Origin: Pyrrhoderma lamaoense
Lineage: Eukaryota > Basidiomycota > Agaricomycetes > Hymenochaetales > Hymenochaetaceae
DNA length: 64,000 nt
Direction of reading: 5' to 3'
Assembly: GCA_002794735.1 (NCBI GenBank)
Contig: NBAZ01000007.1
Coordinates: 1,116,001 to 1,180,000, forward strand
Of the stretch, positions 23,101-36,196 are shown piece by piece (the stretch's first letter is position 1; each line of letters opens with the position of its first letter). A model generated the notes under the pieces. It saw only the letters and a program-made list of their open reading frames with translations. It searched no databases and was not told the DNA's origin. The position numbers and the translations under genes are program-made.

Positions 23101-25149
23101 AACAAAGGAGAACTGATTTGCGTGAAAAATAGGATGAAATAAAAGAGAATGATGCTACAGACAAACTAGATCTTCATTCGCATGTATTCTAAACTCCCCG
23201 TACATTCAAATCCACTCTTTAGCTCGTTTGTGGAGGCGAGCATGAAACGTGTGGCTTCAGGAGACTGCTTAAATGAGTTCACCCTGGATCTCAATTTGAG
23301 TTTATTTATCTGTTTATTCTTTATTTTCTTGTTGTTAGTAGTGTTTTACCACCTGTAATAGAGACTTAGACTTGAAAGACAGCCGATATTAGCATCAGAA
23401 CGAGGTATCAGTCATATTCCTACAGAATTTTATATTTACAACATATTTAATTGTATCGGAGTAAGTCTGAAGAGGATCATAGATCGTCGGCGGCTTCGGA
23501 ATCTTGACCATTTCCCTCCCCTCGTCTCTCTACAGGCTTCTTGTATTCTCGTCCAGATCTCAGAGAAGTAATAAGGCTACCTCGGGGAGAAGTGTTAAAC
23601 AAACCTTGGACTCGATCGGAAGCGATAAAAGGATGAATAAGAGAGTATAAGAGGCTGATATAATTGGTATCCTACTAACTTGAAGGAGTCGCCATGACTT
23701 TGAGAAGGTGTGTGTTGTGAGTAACTTGAACCATTTTTTGTGTCACCTTGTTTATGTAACTATTATCAGAAAGGTGCTGATTGTCTAGTTGTCTAATCGA
23801 CGACAATGTATCATTACATAGACATAGGCATATATGTGCATATACCAACTGCACTCAGACTGTACCATGGTTTACATATAAAGGCCGAGCCGGGAACTCG
23901 AGTGTTTATGATTATATACATGAATGTCTCTGTCTGCCATTAGCACGATCATCGGAGGCACAAGCCCAGCCTATAGATTCGCAACGTACGGAACGCCGAG
24001 ACTGTTTATAGAAATCATTGGATTTCTAAATAACTGGATAAAAGGTTCATGATATCTGAGACACTTCCAATCCAAAAGATCTACTTAAACCACATGTAAC
24101 AATACCAGACCTAGATGAACTCTCCATGACCTACCCTTGTTATTGCAGCAAGGATATACACACATACATATATTTATCTATAACTGAGGTATGCCATTGA
24201 TCGATGGTTGTTGGGGAAAAGGCAAGGATTGTTCGAGGGTCTCTAGGTGATAAGTACAAAACAAAGCATATGGGCGGTACGTTCCCTTGAGTCCGTTTTG
24301 GTGTACGTCAGTTTCTTGAGATGCGGAGGATATAAAGAGTTATCCTAAGGAGATATAGGGTGGTGAAGCTGCTAATGTTACTATGATTCTCTGTTTACAG
24401 TTGATGAGAACTAGGAGAATTAAAAGGAGAATAAACAAATCGAGCAGAAATTAGCAGCTGTGGATTGAGTGTGTGTGGGGTAGTAAGTCACGGCAATCAG
24501 AAAGATGTGGATTATGCAGGGATGAGCGCGAGGAAGTGTCCTCGGATGAATGTCCTGATGAGGACGTCCGGGAGCTGTACGGCTGGAGCGGGTCATCGAA
24601 ACACAAGTTGAAAAATAGTAAATGAGGTTAATTGATGGATGGAAACATTGAGCGTGTAATGACACTAGTCTACCTGGCTTGTAATTTATTAGCATTTAGA
24701 TGAACAATGGTCTCGAAAAATGGGCTGAATTGAAGACTAAAATGTGATCAACACCATCAACATCACGGTGGCTTCGCTGGGTTGGGCTGGGTGCGCATAT
24801 ACGGATAGAGAAACAGAGCTGGTCGATTCATAATGCGTATTATGCATCTAAATGTAAATTTACGCTGAGAATCATTATGATATCGATTATCTTTTTTTTC
24901 CTCCGATGAGAGATGGAGATGATGATCTAGGTTCGAAGGATGAGGAGATGTGAACAGAGCTGTCGGGAGATCGGTGTGCTACCCGAAAGTATTTAGTCCA
25001 CCGCTTCGTTCATCTTCCACCTTTCTTCCCTCCATACCCCTTCCTTCCTCTCACTCGTCGTCATCGTCAACGTCTCTCACGACGCACCGGCCGTCGCCCT
25101 CGACACCTCTCGCCTACGCCTTCCTCATCAGTTGTCCTCGTTTCTTCTC
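20154..25149. other. 5-kb gene-free stretch upstream of the orphan gene at 25150
   Basis: No exon-like frame that I can defend. It contains many pyrimidine-rich blocks, short AT-rich tracts and a strong CT-rich block at about 25005-25095 directly before the next ATG, typical of a fungal core promoter or leader. A 103-codon frame from 20900 starts with a hydrophobic stretch but has no family match. A CTGATGA/CGAAAC pair at 24555-24602 resembles a hammerhead core but does not fold properly. Confidence 0.5.
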
Positions 25150-26087
25150 ATGCCTATTCGTCGTTCAGTCTCAACACCTGTAGGCTCAATGCGCTCCAAC
25201 CCATACCCATCTTCCCTCTCTCTCTCAGCCGCCCATGCTCTCAATGCCGGTGGTCCATCCCGTCCACGGCGCTCTGCATCAGACACAGGCGGGCGTCGAG
25301 TACTTGCTGATATTGAATGGTGGAGAGTCATGGACGGTCAAGAGCCAGAATCAACGAATGGCCTTCCTGCTGGAGTTACCCTAGACGAGAACACAGAAGT
25401 AAATGTACAATTAGATGTATTCAATACCAGCTTGATCAATGCTGGTATGGAACCGATAGACGAGCAAATTTTGAGGGCGTCACAGTCCAACAGTGTTGAT
25501 GACGATAGTGTTGTCGTTCCCAACATCCCGGACGGTTCACAAGGGGTCAGTCCTGTTTCCTTCTAATCTCCCATTTCTGTCTGTCCCCCATCTCCGCAAA
25601 TGTGATTGATTGTACTAGCTTCTGAACCTATCTCTCCTTGCAGGCATCTTCATTGACTGCTCCCTTCTCTGCCTTGTCCATCACGTCCAGTCCTCCTTCA
25701 ACACCTCAACAGACGCGCAGATCCTCTTCTTCTTCAAACGCGTCTGAGGCAGACACATCCATTGCCTCCGACTCATCACTCTGCTCATCTCCCGCGTCGT
25801 CACCGCGTACACCTGCCTCCGTACTTCGCGAGTCGCTACTTCCGGATGCTTTCAGCTTCGATTTCAGCAACGATTCTCGATTCAACGACTGTGCTCCGTT
25901 CGCAGCCTCCGTTGATTATGTATCACCAGATTTCGAATTCATCCCAACGCCCTTCACAGGCGATGAATCTCGTCCGAGATCATTCAAGCATCCTGCAAAT
26001 TCTGTGATGCGCTCAATATCCTTCGGTGGTTTCGACGCTCCGAGAGAATTTGCTGATGATTACTTTGGGGATGTATTCTTCCCTTGA
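25150..26087 (+). CDS. Orphan basidiomycete protein, low complexity, possibly regulatory
   Basis: Unrecognised. Exons 25150-25545 and 25644-26087, intron 99 bp, phase 0, about 279 residues. The first ATG after a CT-rich leader is at 25150. Visible features are a basic N-terminus (RPRRSASD, possible phosphosites), a compact patch VLADIEWWRVMDGQ, an acidic middle, a long Ser/Thr-rich stretch encoded just after the intron, and a C-terminus rich in acidic and aromatic residues ending DDYFGDVFFP. Codons prefer C in the third position, suggesting good expression. It stands alone between a 5-kb and a 3.5-kb gap, the setting often seen for regulators with long UTRs. That role is inference only. Confidence 0.75.
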
Positions 26088-29000
26088 GATTGAGGTGATT
26101 CCGGACAAAACGCATATAGTCAACTTTTCTATTTCCCAACCATTCCCCCTTTTCGCCTACTCCGTTCAACAGTTACGATGAAAGAAAGCAAAATCATCTG
26201 TGATGTATTCACGAATTACGATTACGAACAGTTTCCGCTACCAACTTTTTCGTTGGTACACCATTTCCTCAAACTTATAACACACTGGAAATGTCGTCTT
26301 CCTTCATGAACTAATGACACCTTCCGTACACATCTCTAAACAGGCCAGCCTTATTTGACGTAAACTGGTCTCCATCCCACGCATACATCCCCATTATATG
26401 GAACAATATAGCCACCCTTTTAGGTGATGCGCTGCAAATATATTGAGAGTAGGTTACTATTCGCTTCCACGCCGACTTACTTGTAAAGCAAATCTGTCTC
26501 TCGGCGAATCAACATTAAAGCATTCTTGTTTTGTTCCCTTCCGTCTTCTTTCGCCTACTATTTCATCTCATCTCCGTTTTCTTTTCTTTGATATTTTTGT
26601 TTTATCCTATTTTCAATTCTCATTTCTTTTATATCTTCACGACTTTCAATATTTTTTTCCAGTTTAATGTCTTTACGTGCGCTCACGTCCATGACCCACA
26701 ACCCGAGGACGAAAGCTTCTTCCCTACTGCTTACACGTATATTTTTTGTCGTTTCCTGTGCACGGGATTTAGCTACGGGTTTTGTATATCTCATCTTTTG
26801 AATTTCCTTCTTTTTTCGGTGTACATGTCTTTTAACGTTTATGGTTTCAAGCCTTTTTTTACGATTGCTTCCATTTATCCCATTTTCTTCTTTGAAAGAT
26901 ATCTTTCTTCGTTAATGAATGCTCTTAACTTGATTCCCTTTCCTATCACCATCGGATATCAACTAGCAATAAAGTTGCTCCATATCTCAGGTGTTCAGCC
27001 TATCTCCACCCCTCCAACCATCTTAAAATGACGTCTGACGTCTAGTCTCTATCAAATCATAGCCAATCAAGTTCTATCCTCTTGATTGTCTTTTCGTCCT
27101 TACTTCTTCTTGATTGTCTTGTTTCTTCTCTTTTTGTCTCAAATCTCATACCGCGTTTTCTCCCTTCTTCCCCTTCTACTCTCTCTCTCCAATTCCTATT
27201 ATATTCCCTCCTCGCTCTCGTTCTGGTTTTCTTCCCTCTCTGCTCGACGAAAATGTCGCATTTTTTTGTAATGATGATTGTAATGATAGATATGCATACT
27301 TCTGTCCTCTTGTTTCTTGGTCTTATTTCTCCCTCTCTCTCCTCTGTTTAGCCTCTAACACGATTTTATGACGATTATAAACTATATAAACTAACTATAT
27401 CTGATACTCGTACCCACTCGCCCTTATTTACCCGGGACTTGGGAGAGTACAGTGTAAGAAGAAAGAGTGAGAGTCAAATGGTGGATAAACTCAGACGTGT
27501 AACGGATAAAAGAAACGTTGTCCCTTTTCTTCGGTTTGAAGAGAAAAGAGTGAAAGAATATTTGAATCAACCTGTATATACACCCTTATCTTTGTAAATT
27601 GGCCGGTCCTTTCCAGCCTGATACCTCGATCTGGGTCATATGTTTACTTCTCACATGGTCTTCATGGTTTCCTGGATACCACCTGTCATTGGTCATCTAA
27701 TGTCTTGTATTTACCGATTTCCGGTCCGTTTTGTACTTTCTCTCCCCTGGAATTCTGGACAAAAAGCCGATCATTCACCCGTTCAATAAGAATAAAAATA
27801 TCGTCAAGTATCAATCTGAAAATCTTAGCGGATACTTACCACTAGTAGTACTGAAGAGGAGTTCTCTTTAAAACCATAACCGTCGTTGTGTTACAAATAG
27901 AGTCTAAAAAGACACACTCCCATCACTAACTCCCAAGTAATCATTCATATTTCAAATCACCCGAGTCTTCATCTTCGTCTCTTCTTTTTAATAGACTCTT
28001 AATTGAAATTTCGTAATGGCTGAGTACTAAACACCTTTAATTTTACGTTGATGACGGCGTGCATGTTGCTATTCGTTGCGGTAGTATTGCCTTTGTTGTA
28101 AATTAAAGAGTAACGTAAATGGGTGATGTATTCTATTTCAAGTTCTCTTTTTTTCTTCATATGCTTTCTCATGAGGGTGGTTTATAATAGTGGTCGTTGT
28201 AACTTCTGACTGATTTCAATGCTTATTTACTTTCACTTTATGCCCTTTTTGGTAGCTGTATCTATGCTCAGACTCTTAAGCCCTTGTTACTATTGTTCAT
28301 ACTAACTTATTAGACTAGACAAGCATCTGTATAAAATGTATCGAAGTGAAAGTAAATGTTGATATATTGTTGTCATGACTAGGTACTTCGTACCCAGCAT
28401 GCATCACTGATCTCGCTGAGCATACGAACACCTTTCAAGTTCTGATCCCTATTGTCTTTGTCTTCCACCTTTTTTAATCTCGTTATGGTACTAGTAAAGT
28501 TGTTCCTAGTATTAATGTCGACAACTGATCATCGTTTTGATGGAAGTTATACTAGTAGTTGTTTTTTTTGTTCCGGTCACACAAGGTTGATCGATACACT
28601 TCAATAGGATCATTCTCCTTACCTTTCCTGAAATAACCCCCCCCCCTTTCTTATTCGCCTCCAAGCTAGTTAGTTAGCCTGATTGGTTGAGACCGGACGA
28701 TCGGAGAGAGAAGGTTGTTTCGGATATCAAAGTGTTTTTACTGATGAGTCAACGGATGGATAGATGGAAGGACGTACGGACAGTATTTGAAAGGATTTCG
28801 TATCTCGATTCGCAATTAGAAGGTTGGTACCAAAGACAAGAGCGAAGAAAGAGAAAAGATGAAGAGTAGAAGAATGGGAAGGACTACATAGAATGTACTG
28901 AAAGGAAAGACAGAGAAGGTAGACCGGAACAATTTTTTTTGATACTTTGACGAGTGTCTGAGTCAAGACGAAGAGGACAACTCAGATTTAGAAACTATAA

Positions 29001-29611
29001 CTTGAGTTACAGACTTAAAAGGTGTGTTGACTCTCATATAAACTTACAGTGCACATGGATACCCAGTGGGACACCTTAGTGAAACTAGAAAACCTGTCTT
29101 GCGTGAAGTTGAGAGGTTGACACAAGGGAGGCTTCCCCACATGCCTACATAAAAGTGGTAATGGTGTCTGAAAAAGGGAATGTCGAAAGCATAACAAAAA
29201 CACAGATAATCTTGATAGGTGACTTGGTCGGAGACCGACCGAATACTTGGCTGCTATGATACAAATAAGAGATGCTTCGCCATTAACAACAAATGGGAAG
29301 GAATCAGACTTATAAAAAAGAGGACATTTCAGGTCATATGATATGGCACGAAGGATTAGTGAATCGATCAAGCAGAAACGAGAAAGGGGGGAATATATGT
29401 TGGGTTCCTGCAAGCTGTGCGGGAGGAAGTGGAGAAACGCGACTAAAAGAAATTATACACGCGCGATAACTTGGATCTGCGAGAAGCTCATAAGGGTAGG
29501 AAGTAATGGATGAAAAATATAAATCAATAGGAAAGATACTTGTAGCCTAACACACACACAAACGCGCAACTGTCCAGAAGATAACAAAACAAAAAGCAAA
29601 GTATTATCGTG
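26088..29611. other. 3.5-kb gene-free stretch between the orphan gene and the capping enzyme
   Basis: 26.4-27.4 kb is strongly T-rich. The translated runs of Phe, Leu and Ser there are composition artefacts, not proteins. A run of nine C lies at about 28629. A 60-codon frame at 28687 (Arg/Lys/Asp-rich) starts with TTG and is not supported. The region probably holds the 3' UTR of the orphan gene and the 3' flank of the capping enzyme. Confidence 0.5.
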
Positions 29612-31506
29612 TCACCGATTGAACCCAAATATAGTAGCTGGTCCCCCAACTCTGCTGTACGGTGATTCTTGAAGAGGCCCGTATCGTAAGTCAAGACTGG
29701 ACGCAGAAGAAATGCGACCAAGACTGAATTTTGCCTCTGAAGTTGCCCGTGGGCGGACACCAGCAGAGCCAGAGGGAGGGCCCCTTGAATAGGTCTGCTG
29801 AGCCCGAGCCTTCCAAGCTGTTCGGATGGAATTCGTGCGAGCCAGAAGCTTCAATTATAAGACTCATCGGTAAGTCGGGCCAAGGCATTGAATAGAAATA
29901 GACTACTGACATCATCTTTCTCTACCCCATCAATTATACTTTGTATGATATTGAAGACAACAGTCTTATGGTTTCCATTAGGTTTGTCATCCCTGAAGCG
30001 CATGAAACCCCATCGTTTTTCCGAAGACTGCCAGAAAACCTCAACGATACGGTCATCGATTTGCTCACCAGATAGCTTCATTCTATGTTCATGATAAGTA
30101 CTCCTAGTGACGTTCTTTTCTGAGAACGGGCAACTTACTTTTCCCATTCATCGTCATCAACATAAAGTTCGTCAAAGAATTCATATGGATCCTTTCCTCC
30201 AGCAAACACGTGTAGAGCAAAAAATGGCTTCGCTAGGTAATCGGGTTGAGACGGGTTTGTAGGATCTGGTGGAAACCTTAAAACCAGTTTGAAATCGATA
30301 GTATTTTCAGATGGAGGCTTCCATTTCTTGCTATTGGTTTCAAAGGTACAGCACCTGAGCCACATGTACAGAAATCAAAGCCATATACTCACATATTCTG
30401 GTCTGTGCCAATTACATATGGTGTTTGTGAGCAGGTAAAGATGAGCCCATCATTTCCGTGCTGTAGTTTGGGAATGTCATCATTGAAAACTTTTTCAATC
30501 CCATATGAAAATTGCATGTTCTTGATTTTTATCCTATAACAAAGAGATACTTCAGCAATGTTACCTTAGACCTAAGTATTTGAGATTTGCATACTCAAAT
30601 GGTAAGGTTTGTAACATGTGAGGATACTCTTGGATCATCTTTTCGAAAGGTTTATAGAACCATTCATTTAACCTCTGATTACAGTAATTAAAATGGTTAA
30701 CCACTCAAAGCCAGATTGTTGTATTCACAGTCACATACACCATATCGCTTATCCAGAGGTCGAGACATAACATTCTGATTGTCAACGACCAAACAGTCGA
30801 ACGCGAGCATACGCAAGGTCTCCTATATAAACTACCTTTTAACCATAATGAAAGATGTGTACAAGGGACGACACACTTTTTTTGTCCTAGGGTCTATATC
30901 GATTACTAGCTCTCCGTCTAAGATTGTCGTGCGTAAGGGCTTAAGCGGGTTTTCGTGGTGGGGAAAGAAGAAACCGTTAATTAGTCGGTATTGGTTATGA
31001 CGGTCTATCTTCATATGTTTGAACGACAGTGACAGTAAATGATCGATGAGTAGTAAAAGCATATAAGGAGTAGTATATATGTAAGTACAAAGATTCTATG
31101 ATGACGGAGAGCTTGTTGAATTTGGGAAAATTACGCACGAGATAGACATCCTGGCTATCCTTCACTGAGTGTACAAAGAAGAGCACCCGCACACCATCAG
31201 ACTTCTCACAAACCCAAAAGCTGGATTTACTGTCAGAGCTATACACTAATTATCGACGGTATGTTACGTACTCCTCTCTCTCAAGCCTTTCTAGATCTTG
31301 CTGGGCAAAACTGACAGGTTGACTCCCAGGAAACCTATGCACATGATGTCTAAATTAGAATACAAAAGGAACCACGGAATCGATTCGGAAGTGTACTTTG
31401 TGCTATTGGCATTGCAAAGTTGGGCTACCAGACGTCTGAGGTTTTCTGCATACTCTGGGTGGACGAGCTCGCCGGGGATTTCTGGTATACGAGGAGTATG
31501 AGGCAT
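29612..31506 (-). CDS. CEG1: mRNA guanylyltransferase (capping enzyme alpha subunit)
   Basis: Transfers GMP from GTP to the 5' diphosphate end of nascent mRNA in the nucleus. Ten exons, about 430 residues: 31397-31506, 31272-31334, 31139-31220, 30877-31008, 30739-30822, 30595-30674, 30393-30533, 30139-30330, 29911-30082 and 29612-29848. Covalent nucleotidyltransferase motifs in order: FPGSQPVSF, motif I EKSDGVRVL (the Lys is the GMP-accepting residue), motif III TILDGELVID, ETLRMLAFDCLVV, motif IV GNDGLIFT, motif V KKWKPPSENTIDFKLVLR and, in the OB fold, EKMKLSGEQ with MRFRDDKPNGNHKTVV. All phases agree without any frame slip. The Ser/Arg/Gly-rich tail is ordinary. Confidence 0.96.
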
Positions 31507-31788
31507 AGAGGCAAGTCTGGTTTGAGAAGTGTCACCTGCACTTGTTTTACGTAACTAGCAATGACAATCCGAGCCTCACAGGTGATAAAACAGAATCCAT
31601 AAGCAAAGCCATGTCTAATAAAGGCGTTAAAATAGGATAATCTGAAGAGCATCGATCTCAAAAAGCTATTATGCACATATTTTTATAAAAAAAAACAAAG
31701 GTACAATAGGATAACAAGGCAACAATCCGAACGCTCAACTACTTCTACGAATATCAGAATCCCAATTTCTTAAAGCTCAATAACCCGA

Positions 31789-32695
31789 TTAACGATCCTG
31801 TGGCACAAGTTTGTTAGCTAAAATTACTTTACTTCAAGCGAATTTGCTTTCTCACCTCGGCCCATTCATTCTCACTGTATTGTGGCGAGATAGTTAGGGA
31901 CATGAGAGAGTATTTGTTAGTATACCAATCACAATAAGATAAGAAGATATAAACGTCATACCGTTTGATTTGAGCCTATAAAAAATAAAGATAAGTCAGA
32001 GTATATTCAATTTTAAAGATCGCAAAGTTATGCACCTCTTCCTCTGGAGTGAAATCATTTGCAATGTTAAATAGCTTGCGGATCTCTTCGGGGTCTTGCC
32101 CTTGATCATGTTCGCAACAGTCTTGCAACCAACGTCTCTGCGAAAAGATGAAATCAGATTAGATGTGTAAGTGATTCAGTAATCTAAGGGGTCCTCACAA
32201 TAGAGGTTTGATATCGAGATAATTGGCGGCGAGGATAATTTCGAACAACATTTCCTGATCCACAGTAATGAACTTCTGATCCCACTCGCTGATGTCTGTT
32301 GTCCTTTTCCGTGATTCCTCAGCCGCCGATTCGTCTGCACTTGGGAGTGGGTCGTTTTTATGGTATTCGCACCATTCAAGGATCTGTAAAACGAGGCAAT
32401 GATTTGAAATTAGCCCATATCCAATGTATTTGTGTAACGCCATAACATCAACCTTTTTCATCACACTCGCATTCACATTAGAGACTGGGATCTCTTCAGT
32501 ATCATTCTCGCCGACATCTATCCATACAAAGATCAGTGATTATTAAGCGATGCTTGGTTAAAGATCAAGTATGGGTGACAAGACCACACCGCACGCATAC
32601 ATACCTTCAAGCAAGTTCTTTAATAGTACACTGCGTTCTGCAACCTCTCTGGAAACTTCGAATTTCTCTTTGTCTGAGGTGAGTAAGATAACCAT
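31789..32695 (-). CDS. SKP1: SKP1, SCF ubiquitin ligase core adaptor
   Basis: Bridges cullin-1 and F-box proteins. Seven exons, several very short: 32605-32695, 32453-32517, 32199-32383, 32036-32137, 31962-31975, 31856-31874 and 31789-31797; about 161 residues. N-terminus [21 protein letters not shown], then [74 protein letters not shown] and the terminal EWAEDR. The block [11 protein letters not shown] needs one more base in the G run 32090-32093, an inferred homopolymer deletion. A divergent promoter of 191 bp is shared with mitochondrial bL27. Confidence 0.96.
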
Positions 32696-32886
32696 TGTGA
32701 ATGCAAATTGAGTAATGAGATAGAATGGATGTAGGAAGAAGGAAGGGGAACTTGAGGTGAAGTCACAGCTCAGGTGCCTCCCTCTATAAGCAAACACTTG
32801 ATTATGTAAATCGGCAAAAACCGCCACTTTGCTACTCGCCACCACAACTCATTACTTTGAACAGCGAATTTTACAAAGGCTGCAGA
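32696..32886. promoter_or_regulatory. Divergent promoter SKP1 / mitochondrial bL27
   Basis: 191 bp between the two start codons. It contains no site I recognise with confidence. Confidence 0.5.
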
Positions 32887-33544
32887 ATGTTTTTGTCTGT
32901 ATTACGCGGCTTTGTTGAGAAGACAAGCAATCCATTCTCGGTTACAGGTACGGCTACCTATCTCAGCTAGTGTTTTGGTATCCGGTGTCTCAGATTTTAC
33001 TTACAAAACCACAAAAACCAACATAGGCCTTGGGTCTGTTAGAACAGCAACTAAACGTGCTGGAGGTACAGTCCGTAACCATGGTCACTCCCCTGGAAAA
33101 CGTCTCGGTGTAAAGAAATTCTCAGGTGCGTTTTCTATGCGTGTTTTGCATCCCTTCCAAGATCTTTGTTGCTGATATTCTTAGCTATTTAGACCAATAT
33201 GTTATTCCTGGTAATATCATCGTAAGACAACGTGGTACACAATTTCATCCTGGGCAACACGTATGAAATCTAGAACACCCTTTTCGTGCTCAATTCCTTT
33301 GACTCATCTCTGTTGCTAATAGGTTGGCATGGGTCGCGATCATACCATCTTTGCTCTTGTCCCAGGCTATGTTCGATTCTATTCAGAGAAGTGGATGAAC
33401 ACGGAACGAAAATATGTTGGTGTGGTTCTGAACAGGGGAGAAAAATTGCCTCGAGATGAGACCAAGCTAGGACGTAGCCGATTCTTCGGTCTTGTTGACT
33501 TAAACAAGCCTGATAATGGGAATACGATCACTGCTCAGTCATAG
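32887..33544 (+). CDS. MRP7: Mitochondrial ribosomal protein bL27m
   Basis: Large-subunit protein next to the peptidyl-transferase centre of the mitoribosome. Exons 32887-32947, 33027-33125, 33193-33260 and 33323-33544, about 149 residues. A short N-terminus rich in Ser/Arg/Phe (MFLSVLRGFVEK) suits mitochondrial import. Conserved core: VRTATKRAGGTVRNHGHSPGKRLGVKKFS, DQYVIPGNIIVRQRGT, FHPGQHVGMGRDHTIFAL. The tail of about 40 residues past the bacterial end is typical for fungi. Intron 1 (79 bp) could also be read through for part of its length, but splicing gives the standard protein. Confidence 0.95.
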
Positions 33545-33701
33545 AGCTCTCTCTTTTTTCTCCCAGTTCTCAATTCACTTTCCCTCTGCATCCGCATATT
33601 GACAGCAATGAGGTATCGTAACTCATATCCACAATTTCCCGGCACAAGTCTATTCGTACACCAGAGCAAATTCCTACTATGTAAAAATCGCATAATGATA
33701 T

Positions 33702-36196
33702 TTAAAGACCCGAAAACTCCTCATCAAACGCCTTACTATCTAGTGTGCCTTTCTTCACCTTCTTAGCCATCCTCTCTTCGCGAGCTAAGTCCTCCCAATC
33801 GTCCTCATCTTCTTTAGCACTATCTTCTTCTACTTCGGCTTTCGAGGGAACAGGTTTCAAGGCACTACCCTGTTTCTTTTCCCATTCGCGTTTTCTTTTC
33901 CTTTTTTCCTTTCGTTTTTCTCTTTCAGCTTTTTTCCCTGCTTCCTTACTCCAGGATGCGTTCTTCAGCTTCTGTTCCGCCCTCTTTTTCTTCTCTAGCT
34001 CATGGTTTTGTTTTGTCTCCGATTTCTTCGCTACTAGATCTGCTTGTCGTTGTGCTTCTCTAACTTTATCTGAGTAAGAATATGCAGCCCACTTTTGACA
34101 AAGAGGGTCAGAGGAGTACCCAAGTAGTAGATGAAACACCCTAGACGTACATCAATATCAGCATCCTGCCACCCATCCAATGAAGCCTTCTTCAATTCGG
34201 GCATCCTGGGCAACCGTAGAAGTCCAAATGACTTGGCTACACCGACTAGGTCGATGCTCTGCTTTCGGAAGATATAGGAGGCTTCATGTTTTGAATATGC
34301 CTGCACGAATGAGACGAATGCCTTGACCGACTGGAGAATTGTCTTGTTACATGTATGATACAAATTGATGAAATCCAGACTGGCTGACCTTGTCATACAA
34401 ATCCCTGTCCTTGCAAATCTCACCCCTAAACTTAGTCATTAAAACAGCCACTTCAGGATCTTCTTCATTCTCCTCTAGTCGAGCCAAAGAATCTGGTGGT
34501 ATCCTGTCTTGTTCCTTAAGTGGGATTTTTCTTACCGATAAGAAATCTATTTGCATTCATGAGTCAGGCAGTCCACGTGTATGCAGGTTTAAAGAGCTTA
34601 CCGACGTATTCAACCTCATTCTCAGTTAGCAGAACCCAGGCCCTACCATCCTTCCCCGCTCGAGCAGTTCTTCCGCATCTGTGACTAAATTGCTTAGGAT
34701 CAATGGGTGGGTCGAACTGTATTACACAATCAACGTCCGGAAGATCAAGACCCCGAGCTGCGACATCAGTACACAGCAAGACGGAGGGTGAAAACATTGT
34801 CGATGGATGTGATCTGAAAGAGTTGAGGGAGAGTGTGCGTTTCGTTGGAGGGACATGACCATGCAGTGAAAAAAGTGTTACTGAAGGTAGGCTTGAAGGA
34901 AGAATCTATACAAAATATTGTATAAATTTGGCTAGCATAGTTAGGTGAACAGAAACAAACCCGGTAGAAGTAGTCAACACACGCGCATGTTGCAAAGTAG
35001 ACAATAAATCGAGCGGAACCAGACTTATCGCATTCATTTCTTATGATACGAAGTAACTGGACCGTTTTTTCTGAAGAATTGCATTTGATATAATAGTTTT
35101 TAAGACTTAAAGACATTGTTTGATATAATTGTACGAGGGTAAGCAATTGGGAAGATATACTTACCTAGCTGGAATTCGTCTCTCTTCTATTTCTTCTTTC
35201 ACCGCCTTTCCTTCCCTCATTTTCTTGGCTTCAACCTTGACAACAACTCGGACCGGATTTCTTAGACCAACTCTGACGAGTTCAGATAACGCGTCTGTCA
35301 TTGTAGCACTAAACAATCCAGTCCTCCTTTGTTTGGGTAAAGAGGTTAGGATTCGTGTCAAGGTCTGGGTAAAGCCAAGGTCCAGCAGCCTGATGTAATC
35401 TCAGCATTTGTATGCGCCAGGTACAAGAGGGATCTTGTATACATACCTATCAGCCTCATCAAGTACAAGCACTTCCAGCTCTTTTGTGCACACAATATCT
35501 CTGCCCTTGCCTAGAAGGAATTCTTCTATGCGCCCGGGGGTTCCAATAACGATATCAGCACCTGACGCAAGAAAGCGTTTTATATCTTTAGTTGGTGTGG
35601 ACTCTGAAGACGATATAAGAAGTAGCGGTTCTGGAAGCGTGTCCTCATCTGAGGCGGGTATATCTTCTTCTAAATCTGATATATCGAGCTTAGACAAGGG
35701 TACATCAGCAAAGACAAGAACTTGAGTGGTTGTAAAGACATACCTTTGGTTGGGATTTCAGAAACATTTCAAAGATAGAGTGGATTTGTGTTGCTAGTTC
35801 CCTGGCACACTATATAAGGAAATTATTCTGGCTTTTAACATTTACATACCTTGTAGGACTGATGATGATTGCTCCGACTTCATTATTGCGCAACCGTCTC
35901 TCTCTCCTGAGCAGCTTTTCAATAATTGGGATGACGAAGCTCAGAGTTTTTCCACTTCCAGTTACAGCCTCCACAACTACATCTTTATGTTGCATGAATA
36001 ATGGGATGGTTGAGGCCTGTACTGGTGTCATTTGTACATATCCAAGTAAATTGATTACGTCGAGGCTATAGCAAATATCTCAGACAAGAATTTTCTCAGT
36101 TTTTACAAAGATTGCTTATAGTACTCACATCCATGGTGTTAAAGGTATTGGAAGTGAGTTCCACGAACCAGCAGGTGTGTTAGCATTTGATGACAT
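33702..36196 (-). CDS. SPB4: DEAD-box RNA helicase SPB4 (60S ribosome assembly)
   Basis: Nucleolar ATPase for 27S pre-rRNA processing. Ten exons, about 661 residues: 36129-36196, 35850-36065, 35744-35801, 35447-35688, 35165-35389, 34961-35105, 34602-34905, 34389-34546, 34151-34330 and 33702-34091. Motifs: [10 protein letters not shown] (Q), AVTGSGKT (I), PTRELA (Ia), GTPGR (Ib), LDEADR (II), FSATM (III), [14 protein letters not shown] (IV), [16 protein letters not shown] (V) and HRCGRTAR (VI). SPB4-specific: start [21 protein letters not shown], middle [18 protein letters not shown], and a long Lys/Glu-rich C-terminal tail (33.7-34.05 kb) as a nucleolar signal. No slips. Divergent from the DUF3074 gene, with TATAAATAG near 36340 and a CACGTG at 36308-36313 between them. 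Confidence 0.96.

Noticed and set aside
24555..24602. CTGATGA followed by CGAAAC, as in a hammerhead ribozyme core
   Set aside because: The intervening bases do not form a regular stem II beyond two pairs, and no UH cleavage site with a matching stem I and III follows; chance match is likely.
26443..27371. Overlapping Phe/Leu/Ser-rich frames suggesting membrane proteins
   Set aside because: They arise from a T-rich tract in three frames at once; typical composition artefact.
28687..28869. 60-codon Arg/Lys/Asp-rich frame
   Set aside because: Starts with TTG and has no splice partner or recognisable motif.
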